NCBI GenBank assembly: GCA_947044365.1
Contig: OX345639.1
Coordinates: 6,691,718-6,755,717 of the forward strand
Length of the DNA: 64,000 bases
From: Petrosia ficiformis
Taxonomy: Eukaryota > Porifera > Demospongiae > Haplosclerida > Petrosiidae
Direction: 5' to 3'
The notes under the pieces are model-generated. The model was not told where the DNA came from, ran no database searches, and was given only the letters and a program-made list of their open reading frames with translations. A program made the position numbers and the translations under genes. The first letter of the stretch is position 1; every line of letters begins with the position of its first letter. Of this stretch, positions 49,736 to 61,000 are shown piece after piece.

Positions 49736-50503
49736 TCATTTTCTTTTTGGATTATCTATTGTTTGATCTAATCCTAATAAACGTATCCAATGTACAACTT
49801 TCTGAGCTACACTCACATCAGGTAGCATGTCGTCTCGAGAAACTGAAGGGCAAGAAAATGAATGAGTGATAGTATGATTATCTTTAAAACAATTAAGATA
49901 ATGATCAGGACTACTAAATTGAGGCAAATGAACTAGTTCCTAACTACAAAATTCAATGAACACCCATTGATATTATTTTTATAATTAAGTGAAAGCATGA
50001 AATGGCTGCCTCAACTAACATCTCCCAGAACCTTTAAAGTGGGAGGAGCTGGCTACACAAGACTAAACTGAAGACCTAGTGTTGTTCGAAGTAACATGTC
50101 CGTTGTACTTTGAGTCTTCATACTATGGTTATGTATCAGTCTTTGAATGAAAGACTATAACTAATTTAATGATGAATGTATATAAGCAGTCTTGGCTGGT
50201 TCGTGAGACTGATAGATGAGCATGTACTTTTGCTGTATAGCATTAACATACTACTTTGCTGTAATACCTTAACCTCTATTAATTATTAATTAATTAGTTG
50301 GCAGTGGGTGTGGTTTAATGCATTCTTCCCTCCCATTATAATTATCATATTATACACTAACTTCTATAATCTTCTCCTTTCTTCTGCTTGTAGTATATAT
50401 AACCAAGTCCAGCACTTGTACATACTGCCCACATATATATCAGTTTGGGTGTATTTTTGTGAGCAGATTTCCTGAACTGCTGCCAATATGGATCAAATCG
50501 CAT
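49736..50503 (-). CDS. small single-TM protein, unrecognised
   Basis: Two exons (50362-50503 and 49736-49932, minus strand) join in phase through a GTTAGT donor and an ACTAG acceptor to 112 residues. The start MRFDPYWQQFRKSAHKNTPK is followed by one hydrophobic segment (LIYMWAVCTSAGLGYIYY, residues ~21-38), then KQKKGEDYR. The second exon ends DVSVAQKVVHWIRLLGLDQT plus a basic tail. Topology and size suggest a small mitochondrial inner-membrane or ER protein, but I do not recognise a family. The gene is head-to-head with TRMT112 and convergent with NDUFAF1, which supports it being real. An alternative acceptor at 49937 would break the frame. Confidence 0.65.
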
Positions 50504-50562
50504 CTTATAAGTTAATTAGTAGGGGTTTACCCATAAGCATTAAGCATACGCATGGCAAAAAA
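50504..50562. promoter_or_regulatory. shared promoter of the small TM gene and TRMT112
   Basis: Fifty-nine bases between divergent start codons, with no TATA-like element. An out-of-frame ATG at 50551 followed by TGA overlaps the TRMT112 start (GCATGGCAAAAAAATGA) and would make a four-codon upstream frame. Confidence 0.55.
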
Positions 50563-52202
50563 ATGAAGTTACTGACACACAACATGCTTACTTCTCATGT
50601 AAAGGGGGTCAAGAATGGCTATCCACTGAGAATTATAGTAAGTAGAGATAGGTAATTATCATATATAATTATATACTTTCATTATTCTGTGTGATAGGGT
50701 CGCAAAGTGGATGTAACAACTGTTGAATTCAGTAGTCACTTTATACAGAGAATGTTACAAAAGATTAACTGGCCTGCACTGAAGTCTGCTGCAGAATCAG
50801 TAAGTAGAGATGTCAATAATGCAGTTTCCTGTAAAAGAGTTATAATTATAAATTTTATTATGTTTTCAACGTAATAATTCAGAGGAAGTTACTGTAATCG
50901 TGTTTTCTATCTGTGTGTTGCACATTTTGTGGAAAATTAAACAAAACTTGGGCATACTAATTGTACAACGGAAAAAAACAAATATGCTTTACCTAAAATT
51001 TATGAAATAGGTCTAAGTTGTAGTTGTGGTGGATTAAGATCAACATGAATATCACCTGTTCAAATGACCCAATTTGTGGTACATAATAATTTTGAGCAAA
51101 CACTTATCTGTAAATGCTTGTTATTCGGCCATTTGCGATAAATCCAGGAAGACCTTCTCATAGATATCAAATGTCCAAATTGCGAGTTTTTATAGGTAAG
51201 TAAGTATTTGTTATGCACAACAAATATGGTTTTCACAAATTGGTTCACAAATGTTGCTGATTTATATATCATTTCTTGAAGATAGTTTTTTTTAAAAACT
51301 GTATTCCTTAACATTTTATTTTTGTATTCTCTTTTACCAATAGGTTGGCCATGGAGCTGGAGTACCTGACGAGATACCACCTAACTGTGAATCAAATGAA
51401 GATTTCCTCAGAGCTGCACATCATGTACTAATGGAGGTGAATTCGAAATAATTACTTTTAGGAAGTATGAAAACATGTATATAGTATCAAGAGGACAGCT
51501 TTCTAGTATCAGTTTATGAGAGGTCTCTCAAAGTCAACCAGGAACAATTTCATGAATAATTATTATGCTTCTAAAAAAAACACTTATGCAAGGGCTTTAG
51601 CCAGAGCTCAGAGAAAGAGGGTGGCAATAGCGAAAGCATGACCACATCAAAGGAATTGAAACAAGGAAAGCAGGATGGGTCACTCCCTTTGGCTAAAACC
51701 CTGCTGATGAGTGATAAATATCAGCCACTTGGGGGCAAAGCAATAATTAATCAAACCTCTTTTTTTGTTCTCTAAGTACAGCAGATTTAGAGACAATAAT
51801 TATAGCACTTGACGTGTATCCATTTTCATATGTAATAGTTAGAATTACAGCACGCGAGAGGTGTAGTCAAGACAATGAGTACTGTATCGTTGTTGAGACC
51901 ATACCTCAAGTATTGTGATTTTGATAGTGTATGAGAGTAAGTGGTACTTCATATAACTGATTTATAGCACATATAGGCACATTCAGTAAGATACACCCAC
52001 AAATCATATATATATTGCTGTCTAAATAATGTGTGATTGAGTTAAGTATTAAAAGTTATCTCAAATATACTAATATTTATATTTTTTTCTTCCTTTCAAG
52101 GTTGAAGTTATTGAAGGAGATTTGGAATGCCCTGAAACTGGACGTAAATTTCCAATTCAAGAAGGAATTCCAAACATGTTATTAAGGGAAGATGAACTAT
52201 AA
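50563..52202 (+). CDS. TRMT112: multifunctional methyltransferase subunit TRM112
   Basis: Small zinc-binding activator of several rRNA, tRNA and release-factor methyltransferases. Four exons (50563-50637, 50698-50799, 51344-51436, 52101-52202) join in phase to 123 residues (human 125). It starts [20 protein letters not shown], continues [20 protein letters not shown] and [20 protein letters not shown], and ends [19 protein letters not shown]. Of the four zinc ligands known in yeast, only the C-terminal CP is obvious, as in animals generally. All introns are GT-AG. Confidence 0.96.
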
Positions 52203-52280
52203 TACAAATATCTCCTTGAATGAATTTTATTTATTAATATACAGTAAAAAAAAAACCAGTGAAAAAAAAATTAAATACCA

Positions 52281-54928
52281 TTATTGACCTGTTTTAATTT
52301 GAGGGTTAAATTTCCAGTCTGTATCTAGATTGCTATTTGCTGATGATCTGTGACCTACTCTTGTTAGAATGATTATTATTGTGACAACTGAAATGAAAAT
52401 GAAGCAGGCTATAAAAAGATAACGTTTCATGTGACTACTTGTATCATCATCTAATGGACTGGTCCACAGTCTATGATTCCTAGAGAACAGAGAAATAAAA
52501 TCAGTTACGACTCTATATCCCAGCTGCAGGGGTGTGGAAACATTGAGCAAACTGCCAGACACTTTGACCTATTTTCAACATGCACTCTTGTCCTGCTACC
52601 CATATGCAGTTTAGTTTCGATTTACTGGACATTCTTATTGTTTCCACACCACTGCCCAGCTACCATATACATGTATCATACCTGTACCATCTTCTAACAA
52701 ATTCTATTGGATTCTTTCTCTTGTATTTGTCCTCTTGATCTGTTACTGGTATATATCCATGTTGAATTTGAGCATATCTTTCTGGTGCTTCATATGTATT
52801 TGAATATCCTTTGAAAAGAACATATGATAAAGTGTCAGGTGTAGTACCATTAAAAATTGATAGCACAGATATATTCTTCCAAGATATACAGAGAAACAAT
52901 ATATCTGGAGAAAAAAAGTATCCCTATGAAGTATGATTTTGTTAATCTCTGCTGCCATTCTAACGTCTGAAACAGACAATCAGTGTATAATCTTTCCTGA
53001 ACCCCAACAGCCTACATCATGTTGGATATTGAACATACCTACATGAACAGTTCTATTTAATGGTTTGTCATACAGCTGCAATGTCACATGATCATCATAT
53101 GGCTTCTCCTCTCGTGTGTGTGAATGCGATGTCATTGGTGTACTGGTAAGTTGAGAATCTAAGTTCATGTCAGGCAGTAGCTCGTCTGAAATATATTGAA
53201 GACATAATACAGCAATCCCAGAAAAAGCAATACATGTACCTTTCAATGTGGTGGTTAATATTTCATCATCTTCAAATTCATACTCTTCCTGTGTTTAAAA
53301 AAAGTGATTGTAGCTGCAATGCATCATTATGTATATCAGAACATTTTACAATAGCCCAAATGTTGTACTATAATTACCATACTTTCACATAAAAGAGAAA
53401 GTGCTATATAAGGCTGACACTTTATTATGGCCCGTAGGGCCATCCCTATAATTGCTTTCCACGGGGTTTAATGTATATATATATATATTTGTGTCACTTG
53501 CGCGACTATGCGTTGTATACGTAGTTAAGGAAGTTGCGTCATTCCCGGGGGGCTCGGTCAATTAATGGGTGTGGCGCGTAAAAGAACACACGTTTGAGCT
53601 ACAGAGCAGCTGAGGATTAGTGAGGAAGCTTCAGAAAGGATGTAAAACTGCTAATAACTGTTGTATATACAGTATAAATATTATGCAAGAATCTTTAACA
53701 AGTAAGTATGATAAGTTGTTGAGTATCAGACACGAGGAAGTCGTCATTTAGAACCTTGAAGGAGTACTTCAGTCAGTTCATCAAAGATGCGTGTATTTAG
53801 ACTGCAGTCAGGTTTACACTTACTTCTTCAGGCCCCAGCTTTCGAGTACACAGAAAGGTAGAAACACTAGTGCCATCAGCAATGCTTAATACATAGTCAT
53901 CACAAAGCAAATATAGGGATGTTTTTTTCTCTATATACACTTGTTTCAAGACCATTCTTGTATTATAATAGTTTAAATATAATCAAAACTCTGTAACTTA
54001 CGGGAGCTAATCCCATTCCTTCTCTACCCCACCAGTAAGACTTAATAGCCAGTCTCAACTTGTCAGCAACAACTGATGTCATATTTGGTGATGGAAAGAA
54101 TGTGTCCTGTTTAATGGTAGAAATATTGTTGACTTCACGGTCTCATTTGACATAACAAATACAACAAACATACCTTACAACAAGGACACTTGAGTGCTGT
54201 TAAATTTGATCCACTGGAACGTGACTGGACGTATTTATCCAAACAAGATAAATGAAACAAATCTATACATAAATATAGTAAGAATTACAAGGTTGATTGC
54301 ATTAGGCTTATGTAAGGCAAGGCATTAATACAACATGGAGGCATGAAACAAAGAAAGGCTGAAAAAATCAGGAATTCAACTAGGGATTGAACCCTGGACC
54401 TTCTGATATCTAATTTTGATAACTTCAAAACTAGATATCAGAATGTCCTGGGTTCAATTCTGAATTAGTAGTACATTCTTTCTACTGGTTTATTAGAGTT
54501 TAGCATTCTATTCCACTGATACCAATCTCAACATTACTTGGTATTGAATTGAGCACAAAAATGTGGTACGCTGTATTGCTCATCACTAGTGATTAATGTA
54601 TAACCAGTTTGACTGGTTGTTGCCTCAGATAAAACATAGTGCCTCCCTTTAAGAGATTACCATGACAACAGAGACGTACAACATCCCCTTCATCCAAGGA
54701 ATGGTTACACAGTATACACACAGGTTCATAATCACTATCTTGTAGCCATTGTAGGTATGATTGCACTACACACTGAAAAAGAACAGAGAGTACACAAGGT
54801 GTATGACTAGAGGATATTCTACTGACTCTTGAATGATTTGCAATCATACAGTCCTCGCAGACATTGACTTTATGCACAAAACAGAAGAGATTGGTTACTC
54901 TCTTTTTAGGACACTTACAAAGACCCAT
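52281..54928 (-). CDS. ZFPL1: zinc finger protein-like 1 (ZFPL1), Golgi membrane protein
   Basis: Cis-Golgi integral membrane protein of the GM130 region. Eight minus-strand exons (54827-54928, 54661-54772, 54174-54262, 54002-54106, 53240-53288, 53039-53185, 52682-52808, 52281-52479) join to 309 residues (human 310). An N-terminal B-box-like finger ([32 protein letters not shown]) is followed by a RING-like finger ([29 protein letters not shown]). A linker leads to a single TM near the C-terminus ([19 protein letters not shown]), ending [14 protein letters not shown] like the human DPLMNPHI tail. The upstream in-frame ATG at 54961 is not used in the family, so 54928 is preferred. Confidence 0.95.
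53427..53945. mobile_element. ATGGCCCGTAGGGCCAT repeat, long variant (copy 3)
   Basis: 519 bases from TATGGCCCGTAGGGCCATCC to AGGGATGTTTTTTTCTCTATA, in a ZFPL1 intron. The interior (CTTCAGGCCCCAGCTTTCGA, GTACTTCAGTCAGTTCATCA, GGTCAATTAATGGGTGTGGC) is shared nearly base for base with the inverted copy at 58567-59049 in SELENON. Confidence 0.85.
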
Positions 54929-55071
54929 ATTATTAGGCGTTCCTTCACACACGTGGGACAACCCACTTTCAATTTCATATGGAATGTGTTATGCGCATGC
55001 GTATTTCATAATCGGATTTATTTTAAAGGCGTGCCTCTTGGAAAAGATTTGGCTTCAAACCAACTGCAGCA
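54929..55071. promoter_or_regulatory. shared ZFPL1/SELENON promoter
   Basis: 143 bases between divergent start codons include TTATGCGCATGCGTATTTC, which contains a TGCGCATGCG palindrome resembling an NRF1 site. The same kind of GCGCATGC word is in the DZANK1/ZW10 spacer. Confidence 0.6.
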
Positions 55072-58000
55072 ATGTCTGCAGCTAGAGCCAGGAATAAAAC
55101 TGGTTCTTCACAACAATCTCTTCCAGATGATCCCCCAGGAGAGAATCTAGAACAGCCGGTTCAAGAAGTTCCTCCTCATGGAAGTGGTCCCGCCCCTCCA
55201 AAGTCGAGAATATGTGGCTGGCATTTACTGGCCTTGTTACCCATCTTAATAGCATTCATATTATACAACCTGCCAACTATAGTAGATGAATATCAAGCAA
55301 GAACCGGGTAAGAAACCAGCTAGGTGTTTTTTAAAGGGATGTACTGTTAGCAGCAACATTTTTTACACTTTAGATATGGTGAAGCACCTCAGTTTTCAAT
55401 ACCACCAGAACTGATGCAACACTTTCGTTCATATGATCAAAATGTAGATGGTAATATTGACCCTTATGAATTTCTTGCTTTGGCACAAGATATGAATTTC
55501 ACAGCGCCTATTCCTTTAATGACAAATGGGGTATGTTTTATATTACTCTACTTCGTTTTCAATTTGTAATAAATATTTTTAACTTGCATAAAATTAAGAG
55601 AAATGTATGTTAATAAGTTGTGTTCAATTGAAACATAACAGACTGTTAAGGTATGGGTTTCAGTCTGCGTCTATTGCATATTACATATGAAGTACACTGT
55701 ATACGTCTGTGGGTATGGGTCTCAGTCTGTGTCTATTTCATAATACATTGCTTGTAGTGATGGTCATCTTGAAAGTCTGTAATCTTTGCTAAAACCCAAA
55801 TACCTATTATAGTTATTTGCTTTCCGCTTATGCTTTATAAGGATTCCTGTGTAATTTGTGCAATGTCTTTCAGCTAGAACAGCATTTAGCCACGAACTGC
55901 TTCTTCCTGCCGGCATTGTGTACATGTAGCTTGAGCACACATTCTTATATGTTCCATGCCCATTAATTGACTGAGCCCCACCCTCAAAGCAAAAGTTATG
56001 GCCCATGGGCCATAAAATTATAATGCAATCATTGATGGCATTAATTTTAGATAGAAACCAATACTTAATTCTACTATACCGAATGCTATGCTAAAAGCTA
56101 AATGTTCTTATGACAGGATCTTTTTAAAATTGTAAACAAAATACTACAAAAGTCAAATTCTTATTGACAGAGTTTTGTCATTTGAAAATGCCATTTTTGT
56201 GTTTAATAATCTACCTCTAAAGAAGGTTGTGTAAAAATTAGATGATCATAGTCATAGTCATGGTTCTATTCATTTGCATACATCATTATTATTTTTTTTT
56301 ATTTGTTACAATTACTCACAGACTGAGAGAGATGTATTTCAGTTTATAGACAAAGAACTAGAAGTTGGCAAGGAAGGACTTACTATAATGACTGACTTTG
56401 AACCAATTGTAATATCTACAATGACTAAATTCTCCTCTAGACAACAAGTAAGTAATTATTCGATAGCTTATAATCGCATTTAAGACAAATATTTGCTAAG
56501 ATGATAAATGTATAATAATAAGTTATAGATGGTACAATAAAAATATTGTTTCCATTAGCGTACATAACTGTAGCATTGTTCAATTCTAGAATGCCTGCAA
56601 TGTTGGAAAACGGAAGTGATATTTTGTTGAAATATCATACCATACCTATCTTAACTCTCTGACAGACAGATTGTGAAATATAATTTACAGAAGTAATGTA
56701 TGTACAATGACTTTACTCACCATTATGCTTTATATGGTCAAAAGGCAGTTTTTGAAGGTAGTGAAGGTTCCATGTTTCGAGGAGATCTTCACTATATCAA
56801 GATAACCCATGTCATTCCTACACTGAGAGATACCATATTTTGAATTATTTTATATATAAAGCAAGTAGTGTTGCACCTATACAGCAATTTGCCTATATTT
56901 CATAATCCATATTGCCTATATGCCAGATCCAATCCGATATTGTCTGTGTGAAATGTGTAGTTGTATTTATCTAGTTTACAACTGTTTACACATGGTACAG
57001 TGTTAATTATTCTATTGTTCGTGTGCTATACATTCAGCCCAAAGTACATTGTACATGTACATCTAGTTACAGGCATATTCAGCCTTGGTTGTGCACAACT
57101 TCAGATTGTACTTTGTGCAGTTAGATAAAAATGTAATCTGCAAAGCCTGAAAAATATTGTGTAAGCTGTATAGGCATTAGGCAATGTACAGTATAGGCAG
57201 TGCAGTTGCCTATACTGATACTCTGCCTATATCTTCAATATAGGCACCTATTCAGATCCCTATACTAGTATAGGTGCAACCCAAATAACAACAAAAGATT
57301 CTAACAATTGCAACTTTTTTGGAGACCTAAAGTGAGAGAGACATCACAATGCATTTGCAGTTTTAGTACTTATAAGATGATAAACAAACGCATATATGAG
57401 TACTTGTAAGTCCTTTCCTCATTAATGCAAAGAGTACAAGTCCTCACTTGAGAGGCTTTTCAGCATTGCTGGAAAACTTTCTGATGGTAGATTTAAACAG
57501 TTAATGTTCATCAAATGTAATAATGTATCACAATGATAATTAAAATTCGCAATGATAATTAAAATTTTGTCATGTCAGTTATGAACACCAACCAAGTACT
57601 AATGCTTTGACTTCAGTACTTCTCAGCTACTACTTGTACTTTCACTAGTCGAACTTGTACCTATTTTGTAATACTTGTATTTTACTTAAGTCCTTACAAA
57701 TGTACCTGCTTCTGAAAATAATTGAAAATCATGTTAAATTTCATACATAATTATACCTTTCTTCTGCAGTTTATGTTTGGTTCTCCGCAGCAACTTCTTC
57801 CTGGTCTTACTACCTGGAAGAAACCATATCATCCTGTACATACCTTTGGTTCAAAGAACCTGAAAATGTTTCTTCCACCACAATATAAAGAACTAGGCGT
57901 GCCTTATGTTGTCATAGATTCAGAATATTATGGTAAAAGACCTCACATGAACTTTTATTATCCTCCTGCTCCACGTGGTAATGAGGTGTTTCTACATACT

Positions 58001-61000
58001 CTCTTATCCATGTTCCATCCAAATGCATTTGTAAATTGTCGATTTGGACCACGTGGTACAATGGCTGTACTCAGAGCTGAAAATGATCTTTACTATGACA
58101 TTATTATAAGGTTAGTAGTTTATTTGTAATTATATAATATCGTACATATACCGTGAATTATCACAAGTTGGATACAAGCAGTTTTCTGCCCACACTGGTC
58201 AGCACTAGTTGGAAATAACCACCACTCCGATGACTAGTATTAAGTATATACTGGGGTAAACAGTACTAATGCAAGTTCGAATCCAACCACCACTCTAAAT
58301 ATCCTGGGCAGAACTCTGTGAAGAACACTGTGAAGTATTGTCATGAGTCTGAAGGACAAGTGACATTACACGTATCCAACGAGTGATATTTCCTGGTATC
58401 TATACGATAAGTTTAATATTAATTTATTTATCTAATGTAACTGGCTTTTCAAAAAACGATTATTTTCCATGGTAAACATATTAGAATTATTGACACAAAG
58501 ATAAACATTAATGTGTAAGCAACTGTTTACTTTTGACAAGAATAATAAAAACAAGAAAAAAGTATTCATATTATTGCTTTGTGATGACTATGTATCAATC
58601 ATTACTGATGGCACTAGTGTCTCTACCTTTCTGTGTACTCGAAAACTGGGGCCTGAAGAAGTAAATGTAACCGTGATTGCAGTCTAAGTACACAGATCTT
58701 TGATGAACTGACTGAAGTACTCCTTCCAGGTTCTAAATGATGACTTCCTCGTATCTGAAACTTAACAACTTATTATACTTACTTGTTAAAGATTCTTGCA
58801 TAATATTTATACTGTTTCTCTGCTATATACAACAGTTATTAGCAGTTCTGAATGTTCCTGACTGGTCTGTAGCTCGAGCGCGCTTTCTTTTACGCGCCAC
58901 GCCCATTAATTGACTGAGCCCCCCGGGAATGATGCAACTTCCTTAACTACGTATACAATGCATAGTTGCACAAGTGACACAAACATATAAATATATATAC
59001 ATTAAACCCCGTGGAAAGCAATTATAGAAATGGCCCTACGGGCCATAAAAACATTTTCAATAAAAATTGAAGATATAAGAGTGTCAAAAGGTATGTGAAC
59101 AACGTTGGATAGTACTAACACAAGAAGTTAAAGTAGGACCCAAAATTAAATAAACCACATCCACAAGAGCAACAAGTAGAAGATTAGAAGTCATATAGCA
59201 TCACTTATAGCTCTGTCAAGCTCCCAACTCTCTTAGCTTTCCAGAAAATTTGCTAATACACAGACACACTGTCACAAAATGATTATCATACCCTTCCTCC
59301 TATACTTCGCTAGCAAATATACTCGAATAGATACACACACACTGATAGAGTTGTATAGGAATAACATCTTCCCATTGCATTAGTTGCGTGTTCCCGTCTG
59401 CAGTGGTACTGCAGTTAGCTTGGATATCTGCAGCCATATTGAAACTGAAGTCACACTGTACTTCCATTGCATTAGTTGCATGTTCCTGTCTGCAGTGGTA
59501 CTGCAGTTAGCTTGGATATCTGCAGCCATATTGAAACTGAAGTCACACTGTACTCCCATCGCATTAGTTGCATGTTCCCGTCTGCAGTCGTACTACAGTT
59601 AGCTTGGATATCTGCAGCCATATTGAAACTGAAGTCACACTGTACTCCCATCGCATTAGTTGCATGTTCCCATCTGCAGTGGTACTACAGTTAGCTTGGA
59701 TATCTGCAGCCATATTGAAACTGAAGTCACACTGTACTCCCATCGCATTAGTTGCATGTTCTCGTCTGCAGTGGTACTACAGTTAGCTCAGATATCTGCA
59801 GCCATATTGTAACTGAAGTCACACTGTACTCCCATTGCATTAGTTGCATGTTCCCGTTTGCAGTGGTACTACAGTTAGGTCGGATATCTGCAGCCATATT
59901 GAAACTGAAGTTACACTGTACAAAAGTGTCTACATCACAGAAAATGTAATAAGAAGCTAACTCGCTAGCAAGAGTTATTGGTGCTATGGTATTTAATGAT
60001 AGGGACAATTTCTGTGGGAATTGTGTATTTAATTATATATTTCATGTAATGCAATATATAATATACAGGTCTCATGCTGAGTTTCAGCTGAATTCTGAAC
60101 CACATTATCCATTTTGGTACACCCCAGCACAGTTTAAAGGTCGCCTAATCATTAGTAAAGATGGAAGTCATACAGAATTTTTTGAACTCGGAATACCAAC
60201 AGACCAGGCTTTGAATATAGGTAAGATGTGTTTATTGTCTTAAAGTGCTTGTTATGAATTGTGACTGTCATGCTTAAAAAAAAACTTTAACATACTGTAA
60301 ACGTAGAAATGTTCGGCCTGTAGAAATTTTCGTCTTTTTCGACTAGTTGATGTGAGGACGAAATTTAATTTTTAACCCGTTTCTTCCACTCTCCCACGCA
60401 TTTATGCAGCTTACACGTGAATGAGGTAAAAATATGCCGCTGTTAAAGTACTTTCGTAAGGTGGACACCAAAGAAGAAGAAAAGCCTAAAAAAAACGAAG
60501 AAATCCGATCGACCCAGGCAGAGAAGTTCGTACCTCAGCGTCATTTACGTCAGCGTCATGTCCATTTGGTATTACTGACCACGCCCATAGTCGAAATTTT
60601 ATACAGCCGAAAATTAACATTTGTTGAGCTAAAAGAAACAAGACGAAATTTTGTCTAGTTGAAAATTTCTACGTTTACGGTAGTTACTTCACAATATTGT
60701 CAGATGCATATTACTCTTATTGTAGTTTCTTTATAATGTTATATAGTAAGCATGTTAAATAATCACCGACTACAAAAAGATTAGCAAGCCATTTGTATAT
60801 TCAATAATAAGTTTTTATATCTTTATAGATATGGAATGGATTACTGGACCAGATGGAAATGAAGTTGATATAGGTGAGATGAAATTGAATGATTGACATC
60901 ATAATTTTTGTTTGATGATATAGAAGAATCATATACACACACATACATTAGTAATGTACCGATAATCTGATCAGTAATCGATATTGGTTATTATTGGCCA

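Noticed and set aside
54929..54961. Upstream in-frame ATG for ZFPL1 ([11 protein letters not shown]...)
   Set aside because: Known ZFPL1 proteins begin MGLCKCPK; the extra 11 residues have no support.
59384..59949. Series of overlapping 72-residue ORFs
   Set aside because: Generated by the 92-bp minisatellite; the period is not a multiple of three and there are no splice or family features.
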